A stretch of 64,000 nt of DNA from assembly GCF_905147045.1 (NCBI RefSeq), contig NC_065888.1, positions 129,001 through 193,000 of the forward strand, written 5' to 3'. Both the position numbers and the translations under genes were made by a program. Positions 22,677-33,653 of this stretch are shown piece by piece. The notes beneath the pieces were generated by a model, which saw only the letters and a program-made list of their open reading frames with translations, was not told the origin of the DNA and searched no databases. How positions within the stretch are numbered: the stretch's first letter is position 1; each line of letters begins with the position of its first letter. Source of the DNA: Nymphalis io (lineage: Eukaryota > Arthropoda > Insecta > Lepidoptera > Nymphalidae).

Positions 22677-24006
22677 GTAAATATACCATAATATATATAG
22701 TGAAGCCAAAATTTGTAATGCACATGGTTCGAAGTGAAGTGAAAGTACATTTTACTTAAAGAATCTAAGCAGACATTGAACAGCATATTCCTTGAGTTAT
22801 AATTTTTTCGACTTAAAATGTGTCTTTTGATTAAATAATTTTTCCTTTTTATTATTGAGTTCATTTATTTATCATTGAACGATTGAAAACATTTCAAATA
22901 TGTAATTCTAAATTACATTGTAAATTTAGATGATGTTTAAATAAGCTCTTTTTTAAGATCTTGAATTCTGTGTTGTATATCTTATGTAAATATGATTATT
23001 TACTACTATAACATATTTTAGAAGAGTAAATATTTTTAAAATACTTCTTATATAATGCAGAGTGCATTAACACTGTATTCTATAAAACGAAATAGAATAT
23101 TTTATGATCCTTACCCAACGTCGCCATAAGGTCGCGGATACGAGAGATCGTGTCATAATAATCTAAAGGTAAGTTTTTCAACTACATCCACAAACGTTAC
23201 AAAGAGATTGAGTAAAGTAGCGTAGTGTGTTGGCGAGGCGCCAGCGCGTGTGTGGCGCGCGCTTAATCTTGTTCAAAAAGAATCGCTGATTCAACCGCGA
23301 TGTAGACCGTGTTTCAAGATAGCCAATCAGTGTTCCTAAAGGTGTGTACATAGTGGATCAATGTTAAATTATTTAAACTATTAAATCATGTCATTTCTGA
23401 CTTCTTGCCAGCGCTTAAAACCATTATTAAGGTCATCCAAGCACGGGATCCAAGACACATTTCAATTTGGAACACAGCAGTAAAAGGATTTTTATTCAGC
23501 AGTGAAATAAATTATGAGTCTGTCATCAATGTCGACTGAGCTGATACCATTTTTGTTCCGAAAATAAAACAGAAACAGTATTTGTTGTGACAAGTCGATA
23601 CTATAATATGTAAATAAATAAAAATAAAATATATATTTCAATAGAAAAATAAATCACAATAGGATATAAGTTATCCTCTCAGTGATAGCCGATGCGCAAA
23701 GGTCGTGAGGCTCTCCAAGTTTACATTTCCCTCTATAAAGTGATAGCGACGGATGACAGAGCTATTTACTATGAGCAGACGAAAAATGGTTTTTGTTACA
23801 ACGTTGATTGCGTTATCATTCATACCGTTTCAATTTCGGATGCGATGTGTATTTTACGGCTGCGGTTATACGTTGGCTGAGGTATTAATTTGTAAAAAAG
23901 TATTTTATCAAGCGATAACCAGTGAACAAATTTCTTAAAAAGTAATTGTTTATTGTCTAGTATAATACGATGATCAATTATTCTACCGCTTTATGTCAAG
24001 CGACAT
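22677..24006. other. unique interval with a CpG-rich patch at 23215-23300
   Basis: GGCGAGGCGCCAGCGCG and GTGTGGCGCGCGC lie in a short CpG-rich patch, a possible regulatory region. ORFs at 23692-23938 are short and unrecognised. Confidence 0.35.
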
Positions 24007-24242
24007 ACCGAGATAGTCCAGCTGAACTTTTATGTGCTTAATTTGTGTATACGATTCTCTTCATCTTGTTTTCAGAGTTGAAGGAGAACATTATGAGGAA
24101 ACTTGTATTTGTCGGTTGAAACATCTACTGTATGTATAGGGCACACCATGGGATTGGATAGTACTGGAGCAACGTCTTGGAGTAAGGTCCAAACCCTCTC
24201 TCTAAAAGAAGAGCGGAAAGCCTTTGGCGGCAGTGGTATATT
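24007..24242 (+). repeat. SINE S1, degenerate copy
   Basis: Starts ACCGAGATAG, lacks most of the tRNA head, then follows the body: TATGTGCTTAATTTGTGTAT, GAAGGAGAACATTATGAGGA and GGTCCAAACCCTCTCTCTAA. Confidence 0.6.
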
Positions 24243-24391
24243 TTAAAATTGGCACTTCTTTACTTATAAAAATCAATATCCTCTATTGCTGTATTATGGC
24301 TTAAATATATAAGACCCCGTGATTTATGGTATTTTGACGTTGCAAGCAGTAATAAACATAAATTGTTTTTGTAGCCTTAATATTTTGCAAT

Positions 24392-24440
24392 GGCAGTGCC
24401 TATGGGTGACGACTACCATCAAGAGGCCCATTTGCTCGAA
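24392..24440 (+). repeat. dispersed repeat R, 3' scrap
   Basis: GCCTATGGGTGACGACTACC and ATCAAGAGGCCCATTTGCTC match the last ~50 bp of repeat R. Confidence 0.5.
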
Positions 24441-25771
24441 ATATGTTAATTATTTGCTGATAATAATTAGCTCGTGCGCAGCAAAGTTATATACGATACA
24501 ATTTGAAGAGCGACGCTCGGTTGTAATATATTGAAAGCCGATTTTCAGTTACGCTAAAACGCCGAGCTCAGGTTTCGTTCTTTCGTTAATATAGTAAATG
24601 TATATAATATAATTTTCAAGTGCACAACAGGATGACACATTTGCACACAAACAGTATTGGTTTAAATAATGGGATGATCTTATTTTTTTTTTATTTTAAA
24701 ATAGAGGTCAATTAATTAATTATCTTTTGTAGTGTGAGATAAACAAATTAATCAAGAAAAAGTTAGAGAGTACAACTAATAGTGTTGCCACAAATTTTCT
24801 TCGGTAGATATACCAAAAATATAAAGCGATTATAATTAGACCATTAATTTAGTCGATTAACGTAAATGAACAAATACTTAATAAAAATGAAATGAAACTT
24901 GGAGAACTAACTATGTTCGTACAATACGTCGAGCTATCGAGTAATAGTTGTTTATTATTTTAGCTACACGCTGCACACGATCACAAAGCCATGGACAGAT
25001 ATCTCTGAGCTATTAAGCCTTTATCGTTCGAGCCCGCATGTCGCGTCACCCTGGCCGACGCTGGACGGCTTTGTCGGTGAATGTCGGCCAAGCTGACTCG
25101 TACCACTGCAGTACGTCGAAATGCGATATTTATTGTATAAACGAAATCAATGTAAAATTTTTAAAGTTAAGTAAATTACTTAACTTTATAAACGCGTACA
25201 TACATTTGTACATATCTAAACATAATATAGAGTAGTATGAGGTAAACAAAACATATTAAGAAAACAATACGATTAAAATAAATACAGAACTGGTTGAGTG
25301 AAAACCAACAAATGAATTTTATCAGGTGTTCAAATACATAACATTACAATGCAATGGTTATTGACTCTGACTATATGAGATCTACCCCATCTGGGTTTCA
25401 TTGGTCCGATTGCAAGTTGAAAGGGCTTATGACGGAAGTTATATTCGTATTCATAAAAACTAATTTACATAAGAATTATTAACATTAAGACCTTAACTAC
25501 ATACGAATCTAAACAAAATATTAACTGTACAATAAGTGAACGCGTGGAAAGGTGTCAAGAATGTTAACAGCATTTCCCCATTTAATTTCAATTCCGTTGC
25601 TCTGGGCGAAAATGGACCGGCGTGAGCGTCACAGTGGAGACAATATTTTTTATTTCTAGTAAAGATTATTGCTGTAATAAAGTTATTTGGGAACTCTTTT
25701 TATTTTATGAAAGACTGCTTTATAATATTATATACTTTATAATATATTGTAGCAATAATCTTTACTACTTT
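24441..25771. other. unique interval, nothing recognised
   Basis: A short CpG-rich patch at 25028-25110 has no assignable identity. Confidence 0.4.
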
Positions 25772-25927
25772 AAACCTGCATGTGTCTAATTTCACTGAAA
25801 TTCTGCCACATGTGAATTCTACCAACCCGCATTGGAGAAGCGTGGTGGAATAAGCTCCAAACCTTCTCCTCAAAAAGAGGAGAGGAGGCCTTTAGCCCAG
25901 CAGTGGGACATTCACAGGCTGTTACGG
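25772..25927 (+). repeat. SINE S1, 3' half
   Basis: AAACCTGCATGTGTCTAATT through GCGTGGTGGAATAAGCTCCA to CAGCAGTGGGACATTCACAG. The 5' tRNA head is missing, a typical 5' truncation. Little diverged. Confidence 0.8.
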
Positions 25928-26496
25928 ATTACGGACTTTAACCAAATAACTAATTGGTGCCGATGGACTTTCTCGATTGCAGTTGCTCCTACTTGTTCAT
26001 GTAAATCGAATAACAGTGGTCAAAGGTTACAGGGTACCATGTTTTACTGCCTTTTTTAATCTAACCCTCCATCAATATTAATTCACCAAATCTCGGCTGG
26101 ATTCTGTAATAATATTAATATTAATATATTTTTATTATTTATCTTTTTGATATTACATTTCATTTATTTAGATCACTTGCATTTAAAGATATTTAAACGG
26201 CAGAAGAATACAGATAAAACGTTAAGTGTCACTCAAAACAGATTGATGTTTCAAATCACGTTCTTTTGAAAATGATCTTTACATTTCTCAGAAAAAAATA
26301 TTACGTTTTTTTAAATAAAATATAGAGATAGTCTCGCTGTTATTCAGAAGCGTCAGATAAGGAAAAGCGTCGATCTAATGATCACATTTATATTGTCTTC
26401 TGGATAAATTAACTTCTATTTGGAAGGGTTCAATTCAGGTCTAAAGGATAGCTATTATTGAATCAGAAGTAATGTAAACAGCTAGTCAATGTAAGT
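25928..26496. other. AT-rich interval, nothing recognised
   Basis: No feature identified. Confidence 0.45.
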
Positions 26497-26640
26497 GACA
26501 CTGCTAGGCAAAGACCTCCTTTCCTCGAGAAGTCCTCAAGAGAATGTATAGTGTGTTAGAAGATTCATACGTGGCAAAATTTCACCTGACACATGCAGAT
26601 TTTCTCACGATGTTTAACTTCAACGCTGAGAGTGAGATAA
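26497..26640 (-). repeat. SINE S1, degenerate copy
   Basis: Minus strand: CACTGCTAGGCAAAGACCTC, then GACACATGCAGATTTTCTCA and CGATGTTT align with the reversed S1 body. Confidence 0.55.
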
Positions 26641-26754
26641 ATAATAATAATCGCAAAATAAACACATAGGGGCCGTGTAAGTAATAAAAAAAAAATTCAC
26701 AACATTATAACTTGAATTTGTAACAGTTTAGCCTAGTTGAGATTGTAGTGAGGC

Positions 26755-26781
26755 TGACGTCACGTGCTCTGACGTCACGTG
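26755..26781. promoter_or_regulatory. tandem CRE/E-box composite sites
   Basis: TGACGTCACGTG occurs twice (26755-26766 and 26770-26781), 15 bp start to start. Each contains a CRE palindrome TGACGTCA overlapping an E-box CACGTG. CREB/ATF bind the former; bHLH proteins such as CLOCK/CYCLE, USF or MITF types bind the latter (family knowledge). A TGTTTGTT forkhead-like word and a CpG-rich stretch follow. Perfect duplication is unlikely by chance. The target gene is unknown. Confidence 0.5.
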
Positions 26782-26995
26782 TTTGTTACAATAAGACAAA
26801 CGGTTGCCGCCGGCGCGTCGCTTTATTGTTTGCGTAACTGAAAAATTTACCTCACACACGTTGGACGTCTTGTACAAGTACCATCTCTACGACATTGGAC
26901 GTTATTTCTTAAAGGATAATAACTGGATGTACTGAAATGCGGATCGGTATCAATCTCAGAAATATTGACAGTACCTATGTGAAATTTTAGCGTCG

Positions 26996-27009
26996 TTGAG
27001 CTTTAATAG
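26996..27009. repeat. target-site duplication, left copy (RTE insertion)
   Basis: TTGAGCTTTAATAG, identical to 28337-28350. Confidence 0.85.
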
Positions 27010-28336
27010 TTGAGCTTGTGTTTTTCAAGAAAGGTGATAAAACCCTCTTGAAAAACTACAGACCAATCTCCCTCCTGAGTCACGTGTATAAGCTGTTCTC
27101 AAGAGTCGTCACGAACCGTCTCGCCAGACGACTTGACGAGTTCCAGCCCCCAGAGCAAGCCGGCTTTCGATCAGGCTACAGCACCGTGGACCACATCCAT
27201 ACTGTTCGGCAGATTGTGCAGAAGACCGAAGAGTACAATCAGCCGCTGTGTATGGCATTTGTGGACTACGAGAAAGCCTTCGACTCCATCGAAACCTGGG
27301 CAGTGCTCGACTCATTGCAGAGATGTCATATCGATTGGAGATATATCGAGGTACTGAGATGTCTGTACAACGCCGCTACAATGACTGTCCACATCCAGGA
27401 CTGTAAGACGAAGGCGATCCAACTGCGCAGAGGGGTGAGACAGGGGGATGTAATATCCCCGAAACTGTTCACCAACGCGTTGGAAGACGTTTTCAAAACG
27501 CTGGATTGGACTAGGTATGGAGTCAATGTAAACGGCGAGTACATCTCACACCTTCGATTTGCCGACGATATCGTCATCATAGCAGAGTCGCTGGAACAAC
27601 TCACCGAAATGCTGCGTAGCCTAGGCGAGTCTTCCCGGTGTGTCGGTCTCGGTATGAACTTGGAAAAGACCAAGGTCATGTTCAATAGGCATGTCGTGCC
27701 GGGACCGATATACGTCGAGGGGAAACCTCTCGAAGTTGTTAGTGAATATACCTACCTAGGACAGATAATACAAGTCGGTAGGAACAACTTCGAGAAGGAA
27801 GCCGATCGAAGAATTCGCTTGGGATGGGCAGCATTTGGCAACCTTCGTCAAGTCCTCAAGTCGTCTATACCGCAATGTTTGAAGACGAAAGTCTTCAACC
27901 AATGCGTCTTACCTGCCATGACATACGGTGCCGAAACGTGGACACTAACTGCGGGACTAGTCCACAAATTCAAAGTCGCTCAGCGTGCTATGGAGCGAGC
28001 TATGCTCGGAGTATCTTTGAAGGATAAGATCAGAAATGAGATTATCCGGAAAAGAACCGGAGTCACCGACATAGCTTGCAAAATTAGCAGGCTGAAGTGG
28101 CAGTGGGCTGGTCACGTATGTCGTAGGACCGATGGCCGTTGGAGCAGACGAGTCCTAGAGTGGAGACCGCGAATCGGCAAGCGCAGCGTAGGGCGCCCTC
28201 CAGCCAGGTGGACCGACGACCTTAAGAAGGTGGCGGGCACCAACTGGATGCGGAAGGCGGAGGACAGGGAGCTTTGGCGCACCTTGGGAGAGGCCTATGT
28301 TCAGCAGTGGACAACGATTGGCTGTTGATTGATTGA
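27010..28336 (+). mobile_element. RTE-clade LINE, 5'-truncated, young insertion
   Basis: About 1.33 kb bounded by a perfect 14-bp target-site duplication. It starts within the RT domain and ends in TTGATTGATTGA, the kind of short tandem tail that RTE elements carry in place of poly-A. The lost 5' part would have encoded the AP-like endonuclease and the RT start. 5' truncation follows from incomplete target-primed reverse transcription. Confidence 0.85.
27018..28328 (+). CDS. RTE reverse transcriptase, C-terminal 436 codons, intact frame
   Basis: Open from the 5' truncation point to a TGA at 28326-28328; the GTG start is only where the frame begins, not a real initiation site. RT landmarks in order: KNYRPISLLS (about 12-21), motif A AFVDYEKAFDS, motif B RRGVRQGDVISP, motif C LRFADDIVII with the catalytic Asp pair, then YLGQII. 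The C-terminal region carries LKWQWAGHVCRR and VGRPPARWTDDL, typical of RTE proteins. No stops or frameshifts, in line with recent insertion. The endonuclease is absent, so it cannot mobilise itself. The sequence is related to the older copy at 42155-43176. Confidence 0.85.
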   Translation: MFFKKGDKTLLKNYRPISLLSHVYKLFSRVVTNRLARRLDEFQPPEQAGFRSGYSTVDHIHTVRQIVQKTEEYNQPLCMAFVDYEKAFDSIETWAVLDSLQRCHIDWRYIEVLRCLYNAATMTVHIQDCKTKAIQLRRGVRQGDVISPKLFTNALEDVFKTLDWTRYGVNVNGEYISHLRFADDIVIIAESLEQLTEMLRSLGESSRCVGLGMNLEKTKVMFNRHVVPGPIYVEGKPLEVVSEYTYLGQIIQVGRNNFEKEADRRIRLGWAAFGNLRQVLKSSIPQCLKTKVFNQCVLPAMTYGAETWTLTAGLVHKFKVAQRAMERAMLGVSLKDKIRNEIIRKRTGVTDIACKISRLKWQWAGHVCRRTDGRWSRRVLEWRPRIGKRSVGRPPARWTDDLKKVAGTNWMRKAEDRELWRTLGEAYVQQWTTIGC

Positions 28337-28350
28337 TTGAGCTTTAATAG
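28337..28350. repeat. target-site duplication, right copy (RTE insertion)
   Basis: TTGAGCTTTAATAG, identical to 26996-27009. Its first bases overlap the TTGA tail phase, so the element end is uncertain by up to 4 bp. Confidence 0.85.
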
Positions 28351-28516
28351 CTCCACGATATTATTCCAGTTGCCAGTCGATGTTAAGGTAGCATATTCAA
28401 TCTCCTTGGGCTACTGTCGTTTCTGCTCATACCAAAAGCTTTCCAATTAATTGAAGAGAAACATATATAACAGGTAATAAAATAATCGATACTCCATACA
28501 TGTTATGATTTATTTA

Positions 28517-28680
28517 TTCACTAGCACTTCGCCCGCGTTATAATCCAAATTCCAGTTAAGCAGGACAAAAAAAAGCAAAATATGTTTATTATGTCATATT
28601 TTAGCCGTTATAAAGCATGAAGAAGTAAGAAATATTCAGAACAAACACAACCTTTCGTATTTATGATATTAGCAGGAAGT
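28517..28680 (+). repeat. dispersed repeat T
   Basis: CACTAGCACTTCGCCCGCG start, then ATTATGTCATATTTTAGCCG and TGAAGAAGTAAGAAATATTC, collinear with 8868-9010. Non-coding, old and of unknown superfamily. Confidence 0.55.
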
Positions 28681-29105
28681 AATAGAAAAAATACAACCCT
28701 TCGAATCTAACTCTGGTGGTGACAGGACTCTAATTTGCATTTTGTTTCGGATTCGATTTGTGAAGCATTATGATGATGATCAACTATGGAATAGCCATGG
28801 AATTTAGTTTTCCTATGTTTTATTTAATACTGAACATCGTGATTCTATCTTGGAAGCTATTTCAGTGTACTATTGTATACTTTGTTGCCTTATGGGGAAG
28901 GACAGCTGGTTGTTGTTTGTCATGTAAAGACAGTAATCTGGTACCTTGGTTGGCCAAGCCACCAAAGCAATATTCATACTTAAGCAGGATTCGTAAAAAA
29001 CATTTAAATAATAATTGAAATATATTAAAATATATTATTTTAATGAACAAAAGATAAATGTTTCTTGAAAGCCGCATTCACAATTGCAAAATGATATATA
29101 TATCG

Positions 29106-29129
29106 TACGTAGATATATATATCTACGTA
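29106..29129. repeat. 24-bp perfect palindrome
   Basis: TACGTAGATATA followed by its exact reverse complement. It sits in a TA-rich run, so partly low-complexity, but the outer TACGTAGA arms are specific. Confidence 0.6.
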
Positions 29130-29566
29130 TCTGCTTGTATTTGTTTTCTCTAATAAATAAATGATTATTCATACTCTTTTGTTTTATTTTGTGTTTTTTT
29201 TAAAGGCAGTTATTTTGAAATAACAGAGAGAGACTTCAATTTCATTTATTTGGATACGTTAAAACATTACGAAAATGCATCTGGTCATTCTATATTCACC
29301 CATCGACTTAGTACTGTTAATATTTGAGACTTATATAATATTAGTTAATGCTTTAGCTTAGCTTTAGTCTATCTAAATGTTTGCAATAAATTGATGTTAC
29401 AAGTTACAGTGTACTATAATACAAAAGCATGCCCGTGAATATAGCTTGTTATCTTTTTTTGAACCACAACTGCGATGGAAAAGTATAATATTTATTTAAA
29501 ATCAATGAAATAGTGTGCGATCGTATTCATCTATCTCAATCATTTTCCATCGTTGTCTGATAGCAG

Positions 29567-29720
29567 TCGTCCCGTGGCCGTGACACGAGGCTAGCGGCGT
29601 GACGCAGCGCCGTCACCATTAGGGAGGTATTAGGGTGTCACGCCGATGTCACGGCACTAATGGCGCGCACGACGGGCTTACGTCACGCCAGTTTATGAGC
29701 GGGTAAATGACTCGCAGGCT
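29567..29720. promoter_or_regulatory. CpG-rich segment with repeated GTGAC/GTCAC words
   Basis: GTGACG-CAGCGC-CGTCAC forms an inverted pair near 29600, and GTCACG recurs nearby. Homeodomain-like CATTAG and CTAATGG flank it. No ORF or repeat identity. A candidate regulatory element. Confidence 0.3.
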
Positions 29721-31073
29721 TTACGTGATACATATGATTTATAAAGGCACAATTTATGGGGAATATCCGTACTTCAGGTGGTCTGGGGCGAATTCTTTCT
29801 TGGATAGAGATGAATATATTCGTACAATATACGGTACGTAAGCCGTAAGATGACACATGTATAAACTTTTTGTTGATAGTATCTTATTTTTATACATTTG
29901 TTCAGTTTAAATGATGGAAATACTCGTGTTAATTTATAAAGTATTGTTTTGTATTTTATTTAATAACAACTCATTTAAAAACATGCTTACTTATTTAATA
30001 AAACTAAATGCTTCTAACTTATCTAAGCGTAAAACCAGAGAAGGCAAGTCTGTGTCCAGCCTTGAAGATTTAGACCACGTTAGTTTTGGAAGACAAGCGC
30101 TACGGCCAACAGACGCGGTTTGAGCGAAGATCATTTGGGGATCAAGTTTTAAATAGCCATTAGGTTATTTACCTGTTTTATATTTCTATTACATTTTCAT
30201 TATTTGTTACGTATTAATTGTTACCTTAACTAAAAGATTCTTTCTTTTGATTGAGCTTCATTTATTTGGGTCGTGGGTCAGTAACCTCCTCGTGTTGCAC
30301 CCTGGACATTATAGGTGGTACTCTTCGATGAGCTTGCTACTGGGTATGGCGAATGACTAATATAGTACCTTCATTAACTCATTTCCATATACATATATTC
30401 CATTCCATAGTCACTCTTGGTACTTTTCTGATAAGCAGAATGGATTGTCCTAGCGATACTATGCCACAATCTTTATTCGGTGAGCAGACGAGAATGGCTA
30501 TCTCTTTCCACTAGTGATACTGTCATAGTCAGGAAGAAGTCGAAAGAGCGAAATTGGAGTGGCCGAGCCTGCTCGATTGAGACAAGAATTTTTTATGTCC
30601 TTTCAAACTGGAGGAAGACGCCAGACATGATGGACGCAAGATGTATGGCGTATTGGTAATATTAATTATCTGACGATTTTCGTAACGTCCACTATTGTAA
30701 AAAATTAAATCAATTGAAAGTTTAATATTCACAGGTTAGACCTTTGAACTTAGTAAATTTTTCTAAAGGAAAGAGTCAAACCATATGACAATGCCTAGAG
30801 CCATGATTTATTCCCGCTCGTCCGCTTCGCTTCACTGAACTTACTGTACCCTCTTGGATAACGGGCGTTCGGTGGCATCTCGATATCAAATGTTGTTTCC
30901 ATGTATCACACTTTGCAGTGACAATATGCAAGAAGATTTGAACATTTCATTTCATTTTCATTTACAATATTTGGGTACTTCAGTTTAGCGGATAATTATA
31001 CTGACTGCGGATTATAAACTCATTTAATTTGCCGTTCCATCCGTGACTGAAATTTTCTTCTTTTGTTGGTCTT

Positions 31074-31122
31074 ACAAGCACAATGGCTCAAGGTAGTTAG
31101 CACCTTGAGCCACCGTGCGTCT
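31074..31122. ncRNA. hairpin, pre-miRNA-like but with a short loop
   Basis: TGGCTCAAGGT (31084-31094) and ACCTTGAGCCA (31102-31112) pair perfectly around a 7-nt loop. Outside this, GCAC pairs with GTGC across a 2-nt internal mismatch, and CTTA (31071-31074) with TAAG (31122-31125) across a 3-nt mismatch. The total arm is about 24 nt. It could be a small-RNA precursor, a MITE scrap or a structural palindrome. The 7-nt loop is short for a miRNA precursor. Confidence 0.35.
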
Positions 31123-31125
31123 AAG

Positions 31126-33361
31126 CATCATAGACATCAACGTTAAGTGTCGGTAGCCGTTTTAGTGTATCTGAAGTGATCTTAATTCACTATATTTGTT
31201 TTTTTTTAGATAAATAACTTCGGCCTGTGCGTGCACTGTATTCTTATAACAAAGTCAATAATTGAGGTCTTATTTCATGCAATTATTGAAAAATATCTGG
31301 CTTATTCTCTTCTATGTACGTTGACATAAAGGGATACTTCAAAAATATACAACATTTTATATTGCTCTTGCGAGTCCTGAAATTATTAATTATCATAATG
31401 TGAATTAAGCGAAGTGGAGTGGGTTTTCATTTGCATGTATTTTTGTATTCATCTTATAAATAAACAAGCAAAATGTACCATATTTATATTTGAAAATTAC
31501 AATGGTACAATTAAACACGTTTTAAGCAACACACGGTTATAATCCATTGTTAGCGTTTCAGATAGCGCCAACCCAAAAAGTTACAAAATTCAACCTGACG
31601 CCCCCTAAGTGTACAAACGCCCCCCCCCGACAAACCAAATATCCTTCACAAAGCGAATCCTTGATTTCGTACCTCGAATTTTCTCGCGAAATTCCATCCG
31701 CTGAATTCTAACTGACTCTCACAATACTCTATTGTTCAATTGAAAACAAGAGAGATATCGCTGATGTTTCCCAATTCTTTATCTAGTATAAGTTTAGTTA
31801 TTACTTTGGTAAACAAAGCTAATGCGTTTATTCAATCACAAACAAAATATAAATACACACACACATTTCAACATTACAAATACATACAACATTTAACAAA
31901 TCCAGTGGTATTTTAATTACAGGCGTTATAACGTTATAAAAAACAAAAGCATTCCCGAATAATGTACAACGTTCCTTATCAATATGATCAAGTTCATTTA
32001 TTAATAACGGACACAATTAAAAAGGTTGTCTGGCAGAGATCGCTGCCTGTCTTTAACTTTTGTAAATAGTTGTCTATTCATCAATTCTTATTGTATATGT
32101 AGTTCAAAAATTAATGTAATAATAAATTGTAATTGTATTTATTATAATTAAAAATAAGGACTTGCAAATTATATTATTGAATAATAACGATGTTTGTTTG
32201 TGACTTGCGCGCTAGCCTGGTAAATAAATGTACGAAAACGTTTCAACGGTTACTATTATTTTTTGTATTTTTATAGGTTAATACATTTTTTTAAGTCGGC
32301 TTAATTATTTTTTTGTTTTATATTAATATTATTGTTTTTGTGTTAAAATTATAATACTGATACATGATTGTTTGCTGCTTGTTAACATTTATAGTTCAGT
32401 TTCAGAGCGGCAACTTCGCATTAGAATAAGTAGTTTTGTGTTATAAATATTGTTATATATCAGTGATAAATAAGTTTATATTTCCAGAACGTAATTTGTT
32501 AAATAAGCCAATTTGTATAGCAGTAATCACGTAGCGCTGATCTAATAGGCAAGGTGTAGTGGCCGGTGGGCGGTGCGGCATTACCGCCTAAGCTAATTAC
32601 AATGCGTATGGTACATTATGGAAATAATTTGATTACGACCAAGCACTGTAGATGAAAGTAATAAGACAAAAGGTTAGTTAGACTTAGTGATTACATTACA
32701 CAGGCGAGTGCCTTTACCAACGCAATATAAACCAAAACAATGATTGTTAGAATTTTTGGCTGTTTGTCTGTGCGTTTGTGCATTGATTAACTAATTTGAG
32801 TGTGGTTTTCTACTACTAATGTATTTGTTTTATTTAAATTGGTTCACAAATAAAAAAGTTGTGTCAATTTAAAGAATCACGTCGTACATTTATTCGATAA
32901 AAATGCTATAAAATAACTGTTCAGTTAAATTGGCTGGAACTTTTGCTACCTATAAATGTTAGTCTCTAAAACGATGATGACTGAATGTTTATAGGAGCAA
33001 AACAAAGTTAAAAAATGGACAGTTTCAGAGATTTAGTAATTCAAATTTATATCCAATGTAATTTGAGCTCCGATCTATACTATCAATTATATTAAATAGA
33101 GTTTAGCTTATACTGGCCAAATGTCGTTTAAATGCGCCCACGCGTATATGTAAAGCGCACCGATTGCCGCGTTGTTGCTTATAGCATTGTTGTACTCCAT
33201 GGCAATAGAGACCTGGTAAATCTCTGTCTGTATTTGTTTGTAATGTATTTATTTAGGTTAGGGTGGTAGTTTTTTTTAAAAAACTGTACGTTTTACGGAT
33301 TAAAATAAATATAACAATATATGTAATACACAATTGTTTGTTTTTCGATACTATATATTTA
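31126..33361. other. AT-rich unique interval
   Basis: A C9 run at about 31620 and an (AC)n stretch at 31854-31865. 32540-32640 is CpG-richer and holds TAATTAC; nothing else recognised. Confidence 0.4.
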
Positions 33362-33460
33362 GCTAGCCCTGCCCGCGCTTTCACTCGCGCGTAAGTATAG
33401 TTAAAGGATAAATGGTTTTATAGAAGTCTGATTTTAAATTAAGAAGCATGAAATGTCATT
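33362..33460 (+). repeat. possible dispersed repeat T fragment
   Basis: CTAGCCCTGCCCGCGCTTTC resembles the start of repeat T (ACTAGCACTTCGCCCGCG). The remainder is too diverged to align by eye. Confidence 0.3.
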
Positions 33461-33620
33461 CTGGTTAGAAAAAAGAATATATATCAGCGTTTTTTTCATT
33501 AAAAACTTACAGTGATGCCTGTAATTTGACTTCATCTATTTTACAGTGACGTAAAGGGGTTGAACCAAAATTAATTTATTCAAGTCTTCCGATCTACGAT
33601 GCTGTAGCTCCGATGCCCCC

Positions 33621-33653
33621 GTCATTTACGTCGTTGTTAACGCTGTAAATGAC
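33621..33653. other. 33-nt imperfect hairpin
   Basis: GTCATTTAC (33621-33629) pairs with GTAAATGAC (33645-33653). The inner CGTT-GTT-AACG also pairs, with 2-nt mismatches between the two stems. Function unknown. Confidence 0.5.

Larger units (their letters stand above)
28691..31073. other. unique interval; palindrome and CpG-rich patch inside
   Basis: ORFs at 28770-29018, 29911-30123 and 30529-30732 are short and unrecognised. 29567-29720 is listed separately. Confidence 0.4.

Noticed and set aside
28770..29018. 82-codon open frame with Cys pairs
   Set aside because: No homology or splice signals recognised; length expected by chance.
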